Shown: piece after piece, positions 1 to 12,904 of the stretch
Position numbering within the stretch: position 1 is the stretch's first letter
How the letters are laid out: every line of letters starts with the position of its first letter
Source of the DNA: Hemibagrus wyckioides
Taxonomy: Eukaryota; Chordata; Actinopteri; Siluriformes; Bagridae
Direction: 5' to 3'
Assembly: GCF_019097595.1 (NCBI RefSeq)
Contig: NC_080711.1
Location: 12,250,428 to 12,314,427 of the forward strand
DNA: 64,000 bases
The notes under the pieces: generated by a model
The model's database searches: none
The model's input: only the letters and a program-made list of their open reading frames with translations
Told to the model about the DNA's origin: nothing
Translations under genes and position numbers: made by a program

Positions 1-1284
1 TTTTCCCCCCAATGCTTTCCAAAGTAGTGCACTTTAATGGATTTTTCCTTATTATTTGCCCTAATTTGGTCTAATTCCCAGCTTCCAGCCAGCTCATTCC
101 TATCAGAAAATACTGTACACACCACACAGAGAAAGTGAAAGCTAGATTACCTGCTTCCGGCAAGACATGTCAGGACATCCTGTGTCTTCTAGTCATGTAG
201 CATCACAGAGCAGGGTAACAAACTCTGAGGAAAGCGCTGTCAGCCCTCTTCCACATACACAAGCTCACATACACCCAGGATTGGCTAATGTCTGTTTGAT
301 TGGTGGAATATGCCATCCCTCACATTGGGAGCCAATTTCAATCCCACATCCCTCCTTATCATCAGGATTCAATCTCTTGATCATCATTTTTTAAATTATG
401 GTTTTACTTCATATTTTCAGCCCTACTCACTCCTCAGCCAACATTATTTCTGTTTGTTTCTCTTCAGTATGCTGTGTGTTCCAAACCAAATGAACAAAAA
501 TGAGCACCAATTCAGTGTAAAAATGCCCCAAGACCTATAATACCATAAAGTCTTAAATCATGCTGCTAATAAATATTCACTTCATTCGTTACCTAATGCA
601 TTTTTGATGATTTTACGATAATAAGTCATAATTGTGCTTGACTGTATGGCTGTGAGGAACACTTCCACACACACTTCCATATGTAACAATTCTCACACAC
701 ATACGCACAACCTCACACACTCCCCGTCTGACCACATATGTACTTTTTTTTTTCTTTTTTCCTTTCTAACTTCCTCATGACTTTTCGCCCTGTGAATGTG
801 CTACAGATAAACTGGTAAGCCGTGACACATGGGCCGAGGTGTCGAATAATAACACACAACTAGTGTTAAAATTTAATAAGGAGCTTATTTTCACTTTTTA
901 CTCCTGCTCATTAATTTATCTACACTTTTTTTTTTTTTGTTCTTTATACGGTTAAATTGGTCATGATATTTTAGTGATGCAGCTGAGTGTGAAAGTTTGC
1001 GCACCCTTAGGGCAAAAATATAGAAGACAAAGAAATGTTATTAATGAAAGCAAGATATTTAGATAAGAGGGTTCGGTTTCTCAGACGTTTCTTCATCACC
1101 ACTTGTAAAGAGAAAAGGTTTAATGTTTAAATGTTATAAGCGAAGATGAAACGGCATCAGTTTAAATCTTGGCATCTCCATATCTGAGTAGGATCTAAAT
1201 ATTCTTTAATAACTTGGTCTCACTTTGCCTGAATAAAACGTTTTGTTTTGTTTTTTACATCATGGTTCCTTCGGTTCTCTTAGC

Positions 1285-1321
<37 letters not shown>

Positions 1322-1923
1322 CTTTAAATCTGTTCTTCAGACTGAGAGATCATCTTACTTTCAATTTTGTCCAGACTGTTTTTGTGCTGCTTTTGCCGTT
1401 TTTTTAATTTTATTAACTAATTAATTAATTAATTTAATGAATTTTTTAAAATTATTTTTTTATGTCCACACATCATTTTGAATTTCCTAGAAATGATTTC
1501 TAGTTGAATTATACAAGAGATCGTCCTTGTATCCATTCAAAAACCATGAGGCGTGCAAACCTTTGCTGCATTAGTTTGATTCCATATGTGTGCATTGGAG
1601 CTCCACGTCCTCAAATGAACAATTGTACATTGATTTGAAAGCTCTGAATGAAAGCGAGTGAGTAAGTAAGCAAGCATATGGGTGCTGGAGAGCATCACTC
1701 TTCCTTTAGCAGCCGTCTCAGATGAAGCACTAATGAAGATGAGATGCTAATTGTTAGTCTAACACAGCGTGACATTAGCATATATTGACATAGCGATAAT
1801 CAGGTGACGGTGGAGAGTCGAGCCATTTGCTCTGTTGTGTTCTTCCAGTTTGTGAAGGGATCACGGTGTTTGTTTCATGCTCTTTTGTTTAATGATGTGT
1901 GTGCGTGTGTGTTTGCGTGACAG
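1..1923 (+). other. tbc1d16: TBC1D16 intron (3' part)
   Basis: This stretch lies before a TBC1D16 coding exon and is read as intron sequence of that gene. It ends in a pyrimidine-poor but usable acceptor (CAG at 1921-1923). It is AT-rich and holds a 30-base A run at 1288-1317. No reading frame resembles a known protein, and the short ORFs here look random. The upstream exon lies outside the window. Confidence 0.75.
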
Positions 1924-2712
1924 ACGGATTACTTCCACCTCTTCCTGTGCGTGGCCATCATTGTTCTTTACGGTGATGATGTCACAGAACAACAGCTGGC
2001 AACAGATCAGATGCTGCTGCACTTTAGCAACCTCTCCATGCACATGAATGGAGAACTGGTGCTGAGGAAGGTACAGTGAGCGCACGCATATTCAAGCACT
2101 TTTAAAGAGAATTGATTATTTTTTTTTTCTTTAACTACAGCTGAATTTCCTGTCAAATTATTGATTTTTTTGGTGTGTATATTTTACAATGCAACTCTTC
2201 AGCAGTTGGTTATGCATGTAATCACACACTTCAGGGTGTAAACCTCGAGCCAGGCACAGTAATCTAAATAAAGATATAGAGCTCTTTGTTTTCTGTATCT
2301 GGTGACCTTTCAGAGCTTCGCAACCTCTAAATGTCATGATCTGATTGCATTTGACCTATAGTGCTACAGAACGGTGACTGTTTGTTAGTTAATTCAGTTC
2401 TTCCTCCTGCTCTAGAAATTCACTTATCTCTGTTCTCTCCTGGCTTTCCAGGCTCGAAGCCTTCTCTATCAGTTCCGGCTGCTTCCCAGGATCCCTTGCA
2501 GTCTTCACGACTTGTGTAAGCTGTGCGGGCCCGGCATGTGGGACAGCCGTTACATTCCCGCAGTAGAATGTTCCGGAGAGCATCCGGACTCGCAGAGCTG
2601 CCCCTATGGAGGCATGGCCACCCCGCAACCCCCAACATCGCCGAGCCAGCCTAACGAGGGCAAGCGAGGCTCGAAAAAACGGGACATCTTTAACTTTCGC
2701 AAGCAGCCTTGA
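1924..2712 (+). CDS. tbc1d16: TBC1D16, last two coding exons (partial gene)
   Basis: TBC1D16 is a TBC-domain GTPase-activating protein for Rab GTPases in membrane and receptor trafficking. Two coding exons are visible. Exon 1924-2070 (49 codons, phase 0 at both ends) begins TDYFHLFLCVAI and ends NGELVLRK before GTACAG; it is the end of the TBC domain. Exon 2452-2712 (86 codons plus TGA) begins ARSLLYQFRLLPRIPC, continues through LHDLCKLCG and MWDS, and ends in a basic tail with FNFRKQP. I recognise these as the TBC1D16 C-terminus; the core is very close to the human protein, while the last 35 residues diverge as expected for the tail. The catalytic Arg and Gln fingers lie in upstream exons outside the window. 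The gene precedes CBX4 in the same orientation, as in human 17q25. Confidence 0.93.
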
Positions 2713-3479
2713 CGCTAGGCTGAAAGCTACACTACCCAGAATGCCTAGCTCCTGAGGTGCGATTCAACAGGTAGATGCGTAAATGCAGACCGCAGTGTAA
2801 CGATTAGTCATCTAAGAGAGATTTATTTGAAAGGATCACTGCCTTCACCAAACACATATTAATGTGTAATTGATATTAGAGTCAGCGTTGAACGAAAGAG
2901 TTCACTCGCTTTTCCAATGACATGAAGAGACTCGACGATCAGTGCTGGATTAACCTTCATCCAGTACATTTCAGGATTCAGAAGAAACTCATAAAAAGGA
3001 TGGATTGTGACCTTTGTAATTGACAAATCAGATATATTGATACTCTTTCGTATTTTTTTCTTTCTTTCTTTTTAGATTGTATGCATGTGTGTGAGTGCGA
3101 GTCAAAAGAAATTGTCTTTGGAGTTTCATTTATTACTAATGATCTCACTGCAGTAACAGGAGCAATCTGTCCAGTCAAAATATAGCTGAAATACAGAAGG
3201 ATAAGGTACATGATAGGAAAAAAAGAAAGGAAAAAGCTATTTAGTCGATTCATACCTCAGTATACACGGGCATACAGAGACTATAGATTGCATAAAATAA
3301 GATATTATATAATAATTTTCATGTTTTTGGTTATCAAAGCAATATATATTTAGTTTTTTGAGGATATTGGAGGCCATTTTATCAGTAAACACATGAGCAA
3401 TACTTCCTGTTATTAACACACGATTGTGCATGCTTTTGTCTTTCATTAGTACTAATCAAGTAGCTCTCAGAGATTTGGC

Positions 3480-3970
3480 TGGATACGATGTAAAGTCAAT
3501 CCCACCGTAGTGCCGTCAGTTCTGTGCTTGGATGTCTGTGCCATTGCCTCGCCTCGCCTCATGTGTTAAAATCACGGCTGCGGCAGAAGGTCTTAATCCG
3601 CTCCATAATGCCTCTCGGCGCCGCAGGGGAGAAAAGAGCTCCGGTCCAAACCCAAGTGGGACTTTGTCTATAATTACTTAATCTGGGGACGTTAAGCCGC
3701 TGGATGGATGGATGGCGTTCAGGGTTGTGCATCTTTCGATGACTAGGTTAGTGGGCTGTAGATGGCCCGCAACTTAAAGGTTCCCCAGAGTCTGTTTGAG
3801 AGCAGCTCGGAGGGCAGCGAGCCGCAAATTGCCGTTAAAAGGCAACATTATTCTGCGGGAGCCGAGCTCGGCCTCTCCACATGCAGCCTCTGTAAAGGCA
3901 ATGCATTATGGACCCTTTTTAAGCTATTAGACATTTGAAAAGGTTTCTCAGATATCCAGGAAGGCCAAAG
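3480..3970. promoter_or_regulatory. Candidate conserved non-coding element
   Basis: This block has balanced base composition, many CpGs and no simple repeats, against an AT-rich and microsatellite-rich background. It contains the homeodomain-type core TAATTA within TATAATTACTTAATC near 3668, and no frame is open along it. This is the profile of a vertebrate developmental enhancer, but conservation cannot be checked from one sequence. It could also be a decayed exon or part of a long TBC1D16 3' UTR. Confidence 0.35.
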
Positions 3971-5148
3971 GGACGTTAGCATGGTTGGGAAATAATTGGA
4001 AGATGACAGTGAAGGCTTATATATTTTGGGGTGTGTGTGTGGTTTTGATTGTGTGATAGCGGTCTAGCTTACTTTGTCATGCCTTTTATGAAGCTTAAAC
4101 TTTACCATACATACTCAGGGGTGGACAAATGATAAAATCCATTATCTAGCATGTGGAAGCTCCAGTGTGCTGCCCAAATTCCACATTTTGGTGCGTAGAA
4201 GCCTAACTGACCAGATTAACAAGTGGTAGCTAACATGATGATATAACCTTCGGCCAGCTAGTTAGCTAGTTAAGTGCATTTAATACAGATTGAGGGAAAT
4301 GAACGAGTAAATAAATTCCCAGCAAGAGGACATCTATGTAGCTGTAAGGCTTATACTTTCCTGATTTTTGATGTAGCACATCGTCTTTGGACCTCAAATG
4401 AAAGTTCACAGATTTGGTGAACATATCAGCCATGACCTGTCTTCACATCACAAGCAAGTCAGGCTCGTGTCTTTATTTTCTAAGCATATATTTAAATGTA
4501 AAAGTTGTGCATGTTGGAGAGTTATATAACAGCTTTGCGCTGCATTTAAGTTTGCTCATACCTGCGTATTCCTGATTCATTATAGCTTCAGTCTCTTATC
4601 AGTGTAAGCTAATTAATTCAGCTAGAAAGCAGAAAATAAAAGGAGCTCGCTGTGAATCCCTCCACCTGCTGAACTAAACACATCAGCTGAGCCAGACTGT
4701 CTCACCTTTGTGTGGAGTGTGTATAATTACTGCGTTGAGATGCGTTGTGTTGCTGTGAAGCACATTTACCTTTATATTTGGTTATTTTAAAGTTTCTTAA
4801 AAAAAAAAAATCTATACAAAATGATATATCCGGGACAGTAAATCTGCTTGGCTCCTGAGCAAGTGTTTTGTTTGCCACCAATACAATATTAATGATGATA
4901 CACATACTTGACATTTTCATTTCTAATGCTAACAGAATCTGGTAAAGCCAGTTGTACAGGTTCGCTAGCTGATCTGTCACATGCTTTTCTCATTTGTGGT
5001 CAACCACAGTGTGTAGTTCGAGAGTAGAGAGGTGTGGACATCCCCAGCTATTTAATAATTCTTGTCAAACTTGACACCTCTTTGATCCTGTTCACGTTCT
5101 GGTACATGCTTTGTTAGAGTCTTTATTACACAATTAGCCATGCGTGAA

Positions 5149-5198
5149 CACACACACACACATCCACACACACACCTACACACACACACACACACACC
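5149..5198. repeat. Interrupted (CA)n microsatellite
   Basis: CA dinucleotides with single-base interruptions (ATCC, CT) are visible across the interval. Confidence 0.9.
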
Positions 5199-5999
5199 TG
5201 CCTGCTTGACTTACGTTCACTTTTAACCGTCAAGACACACACATCTGTAGCCTGATGAAATGTCATGAGGCTATCTGATCTCTCCACCAAACCTCGTTTG
5301 CTTTCTCTTCGTGTGAGACTCGAGCTGGCTCCTGTGGTCTTCTCCGAGCTGCAGAGAGACAGAGAGAGCTGCGTCCCATATGACGCTCATTATGCGGCTG
5401 ATCGATTCGAGCCGCTCGCATTCTGGACAAACAAATCGCATTAATGCACGATCAAAAGAATGCACAGATAATACAAGACAAAATAACAAGCCACTTTACA
5501 TCCACCCCTGCCTGTATTCCTGAGCACATTGCTCCTTTTATCTGTGAAAATAAACATAATGAGGATAATGAGTTGTTTCGGATTGTATCACAATAGGATA
5601 CATGACGAAAAAGGGCAGAAGATTGGTTGTACACTGTGTCATTGTTGTCTCTGTTTGTTTTATTTTTTGTGCATCACATGATTGAGACTCCTCAGAACTC
5701 TCTGTTGCTGATTATGTGGTTTAACTGTAAGACCTATAGCAGAGATAGTAGTTTAAAAAGAAAAAAAAATCCAGTTGCTTAAAACCCCACGATGATTCAT
5801 ATCTCAAAAACAGTCACAGTGTGTGCATGCAGTAGCTTGCAGGTTTTTTTCCTTTATAAACCTCACCTTTGCACACAATGCATCAATCCAACAGATAGAA
5901 TTTGTACATTTCCCTCTCCCTAGCCCCCTCGCTTTCCATCTCGTCATATTTCTCTCTCTGCCTGTGTCTGTCTATCTGTCTGTCTTTCCCCCCTCATCT

Positions 6000-6153
6000 C
6001 TTTGAGCAGCAGTATGGGGGTCGTGCGAGCTCCTGCCGCTGCGATTGCATTGCCTGCTGTGCTATTGGCCCTAATTATCAATTACAGAGGCCAGGCGTCC
6101 CCACCTGGAGCAGGCCGAGGTGCTAATAAGCCTGGACTGCTTCTCCCGTCATG

Positions 6154-6195
<42 letters not shown>

Positions 6196-6350
6196 CAGGG
6201 CTGGACCGGCCTCACCGCTGAGCTGCTAATGGATCCTGCACTGTCACATTCGGAGCCTGTAGTCATGCAGGCCAAACCTTTCTCATTAACACGCCTCCTC
6301 TCGCTGCCTGATGCTCCACTGCTCAATTCTGTCATTAGATTTTCCTAACG
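6000..6350. promoter_or_regulatory. Candidate regulatory block split by (TG)n
   Basis: Two unique, GC-balanced halves (6000-6155 and 6194-6350) flank a (TG)n run at 6156-6193. The first half has overlapping AT-rich homeodomain-type sites (CTAATTATCAATTACAG near 6070) followed by an E-box-like CCACCTGG. The second half contains CTCATTAACAC and GTCATTAGATT. Short ORFs cross it on both strands, but none resembles a protein. The reading as an enhancer is inference. Confidence 0.3.
6156..6193. repeat. (TG)n microsatellite
   Basis: An uninterrupted TG run of about 38 bases within a unique block. Confidence 0.95.
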
Positions 6351-7481
6351 TTTTGCATCGGTAAAACTACGGTGCTAATCCTAGACACAGAAAGGCTGTA
6401 GGTGTGTAGTGAAGGCATATGCAAATCTGATTCCCCTTCATAGGGATTTAATGTTTGTTAATTTACAGACTATAATTCCAGAGCATCCCCTATTCTCAGT
6501 CCCAAGAGCTTCCTCTAAATACAAGATCTGATCTGATTTCATACGAACTTAGAACTGATTCTAAAATAAACTTAGATTTATTAGATCCTGCAGATCTCCA
6601 GAATCAGAAAAACCAACTTTGAGACTCCTCCTCCCTCTTTTTATGTGTAAAACAAAGACATTTATTAAACTGCGCATGCGTATTTAAGCTCTATAAAGAG
6701 ATTTATTGGGTCGAGTGCCTGATTGCGTATCGTTCCGCTTTCCGTCTCTTGCTGAGAGTTTGCAGTAATCAGAGTTTAAGTTGAGATGCAGCTTTCCTTC
6801 TCAAGATGTGCAGGACAAGCGCTTTACTGTCGTTTCAGGATCCACAAAAACAACACAATGCTTTTTTTTTTTTTTCCTAATAAAGTTGTGATTATAATGC
6901 TTCTACTATGATCTCAATACATTTACGATAATGCCTCGCGTATAGAAAGGAGTAAAACATCTGGCACATAACTCCCTAACCTCATATTTTTTGAGTCAAA
7001 ACGTATGTAAAACATGACTGGCAGAGCAACCAAGAAATTTGAGTATGATTATATTAAGGCTTAGTGTTGTACAAGGCATGCTTTCCAAATTCAGTCTTGT
7101 ATGTTGTAAATTGTTGCACAAACATGGTCTGTATTTGCAGATTTCTTCAGTGCACCAATCGAATTTGCCTCTGCTTCATTTGTGGCTGATGCAATCTGTA
7201 AAAAACAAACAAACAAACAACTGAATGTACTGTGTGTGTGTCCTGTGCATCAGAGCTGTGCATAAATCATAAAGAGGAAAACTGTATGATGAGGGATTCT
7301 ATTTATTTTTCTAAGATCCATTGTTATGATGATTGCTGTAGGATTTAGCAAAAAACAAACCACACAGAGATTGTTGTCACCTCCTTAATAAAACGTCTCT
7401 TGTGTAAATCTCAAGCGTCCAGTCCAAAAATGTTTTATTTTATTCTGCTCATTTTGCGTGATCGGTTTCTTTTCCAGCATT

Positions 7482-7518
<37 letters not shown>
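7482..7518. repeat. (TTG)n microsatellite
   Basis: About twelve TTG trinucleotides in a row, just upstream of an AATAAA at 7762. Confidence 0.95.
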
Positions 7519-10479
7519 CATTATTCACCACAACGGCCATCGTCCTCGATCACGATGCAAAGTAGAACCTTCTCACGTTTACACCGACGACTCTGAATGA
7601 TGCACGACAGCGTAATTGTTTGTACTGTATTACACCACAGGCCTGTGTCCAGATCAACAACCTTGTCATTGTCTACGAACAGAGGACACAAACACGAGCG
7701 ATTGTTGTCACTTTTCTACCTTATTTGAACCACGTCCTGTAGATATCATTATTATTTTGCAAATAAAACGATGAATTATGCACATAAGAAGAGCGTGTGG
7801 TTGTGTTTTGCAATAAATAAATAAAAAAAAATTAAGAAATAAATACCCACAAAAATCATTTTCTGTTTACTTCCAATGTTATAAAAAATATTTCATCATT
7901 TTGTCTGGTAAATGACTCTCCTGTTAACTGAATGTACGTTATGTTATTAATTTTTTTTTTTTAGCACTGATTAAAACAACATCCCTGCTTATTATATTAT
8001 ATTATATTAAAAAATTTTCTTTTTTTTAATGTCGTATTATTTAATTTAAAATCCTATTAAGTTAAATGTTATGTGCTCCTTAAAAAATATATCTTAATTA
8101 CACAAACGTTTTTCTGGTGAATTAATGTTTATAGCTCAGTGTAAAACTGGGTCGTAATTATCTTTCAATTTTCAATTAAATCTTAAATGTTAATTCTGCC
8201 ATTCAAACCTGTGCACCAGTATGAACTGGTTTTATTCTCCCGCTTAAACACCGCGGTACATGTCGGAGAAAATTGGCTCTTAAAGAGGAGCCTTAACCCA
8301 AAAATCAACTCCAGTACTACACAGTGAAATTTTACAGCAGTCATTTTGAAATGTCTGTTTATCTGATTGAAATCTTTTTTATGATTTTCAACAAAATTAA
8401 ACAAAAGAAATTTGTTTCATTTTATTCCGCTTCTGTATGGATTCCACACTTAACATTAAACACAAAACAGCCTCTATTTTAAGGCTTAGCTAAGCACACA
8501 CACACACACACACATACACACACACACAGATGGGGAAAAGTACCGGGAAGAAAAGGCGTGCTTAAGTAAATATATGGGTTTTGTGTCAAGGTTTTTACTC
8601 AGAAACGGTGAGTCATAATTATGTTTCGATAAAAGAGTTCACTTGGAAGGTGGGATGGTTTGTATTGATGAATTGTACTCGCAAATTAATGATTTTCTTA
8701 AGAACTTGAACAAACTCCAAATACCTTGTTCATTCTTCTATGTTCATTCGGTTTCTTCCATGGAAATTTCCATGGAATCAGATTTGCAATAAAAAAAAAT
8801 GAAGGAAGAATAAGCTAAAAATGCTAGCTTTTTTCTAATTGCATGTAATATAGTTTCTAAATTTTAAATCTAATAAATGAAGTTAAAATGAAGCACCGAA
8901 ATGCTATAAACTGATTTGGTAGCTAGACAAAAAAATAAAAAAATAAAATAAAAAAACAACAACAAAAAAAAAGACAGCTGATACTGATATTTATCTGATT
9001 TTATTTTTCTTTAAAAATTACTACATTTAAAAATACAGGGCAAAAAAAAAAAATGACACAAAACTGTCTTTTGCAAAAAAAAATCACTTAAATTTCAAAT
9101 AAAAGCAATGAATAAAATGTAAGTAAATGTAATTAAAATCGGGCCTAACATAAGTACCTTATATAAGTATAATATATATATAATATAAATATATATAAAT
9201 ATTTCAGTTCCAAAATAAGTTTTTAAGGCTTTTGTGTTACAGTCACTTCTCTCATACTTCTGGTTACATTTGTTATAGGATTAGACTGAAGTTAAAGATA
9301 TCTGACCATTTTGGATTAGTTAAATATTAGAAAAATATATATTAATGGTAATATTCATTTATTTGGACACAGACATAGTATGGCTCCTATAAAATGATAC
9401 CAAAATATATAAAAGAAAATACACACACGTGGTCAGTCAGGTAGAGTTGTTTTGTGTGGTTATTTGCAGTTATGAAGTCCTTAAACTTTTCTATGTCTCT
9501 TATAACCCGCAAGTCTTTCAAACCTAGACGGTTAAACCCAAATCTTCTATGCCTTGAGGGGATTGTGGTTCTGCCCTGCCTGTGTCTCACCCAAGACTGG
9601 CATTTGCAGGAGTAAAGTTGAATCTCTTTACCACACCAAACACTTCTCACACAACAATGCCTTTTCTCATCTCAAGAGGCAACTATAGCCTGAACGTGTA
9701 CAACACATACCAGAATTTTCATAGGTGCCTCTCACTCTCGAATCATTGTCTCATAGACACCACTTGGGTCAGACGAACTATTATTTAGCTGAGAGTGGTT
9801 TCTGGTTTCAGTGACTATGTCAGAGTAAACCATTGTAATGTAATGATTCACTCATAAATTCAGCACTGTCTTTAGACCAGACAGTTCTTGGAAGCTTAGA
9901 GTTCAGCCCCTCGTCTGGTTGACCGTAACTGAAACTTACACAGATGGCTCGAACTGATCTGAAGCCAGATGAGGAGATTTGGTGTCACTTCATTTAATCA
10001 GAGCTGGCTGTGTGCTCTTGGCTTGGAGTCAGAAAGAGCTGCTCAGGCTGTCCTGGGGAGCAGCTGTGTGAGATCAGGCATGCTGGAACAGCGAGCGTCC
10101 CTCTAAAAGACGCCCTTTACCGTGGATTATTCTCAGCCGCGCAGGCCTGGATTATGGCCTGAAAACGCACAGTCAGCTCTTTTCCTACAGCTCCCTGAGA
10201 TTCGTGTGGCAAGGTGAAGCCTGGAGCAGGCGATCCATCCAGCTGAGACATAAACACATACTCAGTGAGCCTGCAGTGTGGAGATATATGAATACACATC
10301 AGCACTGACTGAATGAAATGACTGAAAGAAGGTTATTGATTTCTACTAGATTATTCAGTAGGCAAGGTTTATTTGTTTTGTGGCTGCTTATCATTGGCAT
10401 GTACACTCAAAAAACCCAAGATGATGAAAATTCATCCCAATTCATTCATCTTCTCTAACCGTCTGCCATCAGATGGATG

Positions 10480-10720
10480 CTGTACGTTTAATTAAGAATA
10501 CATTACCGGACAGGAATATATCGATCCAGGAGTGACTCTCGGAGCAGCCGATTTCTGAGAACATATGAATTTCAATAAGCTGAAACGAAGCAGTGCTAGT
10601 GAATGAACTAATGAAGCCTCTAAGCTTGGGAAATTTCCCAGCGGTCTTGCTACGCAACTACCAGCAGGCCATTTCCTTGGCAATGGTTACCAGGGAATTC
10701 ATTCTGTAAGTCCCTGGCCA
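10480..10720. promoter_or_regulatory. Candidate conserved non-coding element
   Basis: A unique block with TTTAATTAAG near 10490 and an NF-kB-like palindromic GGGAAATTTCCC (10628-10639). Near 10675 it has an X-box-like CCTTGGCAATGGTTACC, resembling an RFX site. The sites are read by eye and short motifs arise by chance, so only the combination within a repeat-free block is suggestive. Confidence 0.3.
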
Positions 10721-11703
10721 AGTCTCACATCAGGTCCAACAACAAGTAAACACTCATGCAGTTACCGAATCATGCAGTCAGGAAAAAGAGAAAAGATGTT
10801 GTGGCGCCGAATTGTCTACTCATTCTCCGTCTTGTGCCTCTATTAGCCATTTTTTACCAGTTCAGCATTTTCTCTGTACCACTGTTTTAACTGCAAACTT
10901 CAAAAATCTAGACTTGTTTAAGAATTGATGGATGTTTACTACATTGCTTCTGTTATTGAATAAATACAAGTCATCCATTTGCTCAATTAATTCATTGCAT
11001 ATGGATTATGTTGAGCATGAAGAAAAAAAACTCTCCCCATCGCGACCCCCCCCCCCCCCCCAACCAACTTGTCTCCCGGGATAATTAGCTGGCTGTAGAC
11101 TGATCAATGGACTGAAAGTCATAGTTCACAGCAAATGATGTATGAGGGATAACTCTGACCCGATATTTGGGTTGTATGTTAAACCAAACACAATTCAGAA
11201 AAGAGGGGGGAAATGAAGCATTGTAAATATTATGAACAGCGATTTCTATAATGCCACATGACCAAACTACTTATCATGTATCTTTATCTTTACTTCTTAT
11301 TTTATGACTCATTGTTTTCATTGTTTTTGATTTTTAACAGAAATCAAAATCTAGATCTAGCTCTCGAATGAGCAAAACAAAATGAAAACTGACAACTCCC
11401 TGAAATGACACGAGGAAGAAACCTTGACAGAAACCAGATATCAAAAGCAACTGGTTTGGGATCCAGTTTTTAAGATTACAGCAGGTACAAATCTCCAGTA
11501 TCCAAGGGAGAACAGCTGCTGAAAACATCAATGACAAACATGTAGAGAAGCCACTTTCCATATATGGACATAACCATATAAGGGCATGTGGATGATATGT
11601 AGTTTGTGAGACTGAAGGCAAATGGAAGAGAGGATGTGGCTCTGTGCATGTGTCTGTTTGCTGTAGCAGAGAGCAAGGCAGCTGTCAGCATGAGGCATAC
11701 AGA

Positions 11704-11706
<3 letters not shown>

Positions 11707-11744
<38 letters not shown>

Positions 11745-11890
11745 GCTCTCTCTCTGTCAATATGGCTTGTTTTCACATGCGGACAAGATCTATATCTACC
11801 CATACTACTCCCTCCCTCTCTCTCTCTCTCTCTATCCCTCTCTCTCCCTCTCTCTCTCTATCATACACACATACACACACACATATGTGT
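11707..11890. repeat. (CT)n and (CA)n compound microsatellite
   Basis: CT runs at 11707-11741 and 11812-11860 are followed by CA repeats up to about 11885. All ORFs of about 90-106 codons that cross here are Ser/Leu or Arg/Glu translations of the array. Confidence 0.95.
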
Positions 11891-12023
11891 ATATCTATCA
11901 TTGTGATGGTTACACATGGTTATTAAATGACTGGTGTTGACATTAAACCAACCAATTTAGTGTCAGGTTGTACAGCATGGCCAACGGTGAGCATTGTTTT
12001 TTTTTTAGATACATGTAGATACA

Positions 12024-12057
<34 letters not shown>

Positions 12058-12457
12058 TGTGTGTGGGTGTGCATGCCAGTGGTGACGTGGTGACAGGACT
12101 CACACTCGGCCATGCCAGCTCTCACAGCAGGGGGTTTCCGCAGTCATTAGAACCGCTCACAGGGAATCCTTTCAGAAAGAAAAACCAAGCTTTTTTCAAC
12201 TCTCCCTCTCTCTTTCTCTACCTCCCAGTCTCTTGCTCTCATCAAAACAACTGTGACTTACCCGCTGCGTCTTGCCTTTCCTCCTTCCACAAATATCTCC
12301 CTTTATGTTGTTTTTTTTTTTTTGGGACTGGCCCTGAAGAGGTGCACTCTGACTATGCTAATGATGTGGAATGTCAAGGCTCCTCACACGTTCTTGAACA
12401 AGAATGTGCTCTGGAATCTCATCATGGGACAAATAAGAGCATACACTGCCCATCACT

Positions 12458-12488
<31 letters not shown>

Positions 12489-12764
12489 GTGTGCATGTGT
12501 GTGTGGCTAAGTGGCAAGGGCATTTATCTACACTCCAAGCAAAACAGGATTAGGGCAGAAATCTTGAGAGGGTACAAGTGTGCATCACTAAGTGTTTTTC
12601 TGTCTCCGCAGCCTGAATGCTACAGTGGGAAACTGAGGTAATGGCACCAACATGAGACATTTGTAGCCCGGGCTAAACTGGAAATGGCAGCCTGGCATGC
12701 CTGCCAACGGACTGTGTATATATGCATATGTGCAGATGTGTCACATAAATCCAATAAGGTTCGT

Positions 12765-12765
12765 G

Positions 12766-12793
<28 letters not shown>
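12765..12793. repeat. (CT)n microsatellite
   Basis: CT dinucleotide run. The following 12800-12880 resembles, weakly, the 3' part of a common fish interspersed repeat (GGGATGGGCTCCAGTCTCC). Confidence 0.85.
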
Positions 12794-12800
<7 letters not shown>

Positions 12801-12904
12801 ATTCAATGGTAGGCTGATTGGCAACTCTAACTTGCCCTGCAATGGGTTGGCACCCCCTTGGGATGGGCTCCAGTCTCCTGTCTAATATTGTATAGGTTCC
12901 CTTA

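Larger units (their letters stand above)
2713..7790 (+). other. TBC1D16 3' flank, possible long 3' UTR
   Basis: No coding exon is recognisable here. Polyadenylation-type AATAAA hexamers occur at 7387-7392 and 7762-7767, so a long 3' UTR is possible but unproven; AATAAA also occurs nearer the stop (about 4310 and 4627). Three blocks stand out as unique and relatively CpG-containing: 3480-3970, 5280-5480 and 6000-6350. They are reported as candidate regulatory elements. Microsatellites lie at 5149-5198 (CA), 6156-6193 (TG) and 7482-7518 (TTG). Confidence 0.5.
7791..12764. other. Intergenic, AT-rich with microsatellites
   Basis: No gene is recognised. 7791-9400 is very AT-rich with many A and T runs. 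9900-10720 is more complex and holds two candidate regulatory blocks at 9990-10310 and 10480-10720. A 16-base C run lies at 11046-11061. Low-complexity arrays are (CA)n at 8495-8529, (CT)n and (CA)n at 11707-11890, TG with AG at 12024-12064, and (TG)n at 12458-12506. The longer ORFs here are translations of these arrays. Confidence 0.7.

Noticed and set aside
12027..12641. 204-codon ORF
   Set aside because: It begins and ends in TG/AG repeats, has no recognisable domain and no splice context.
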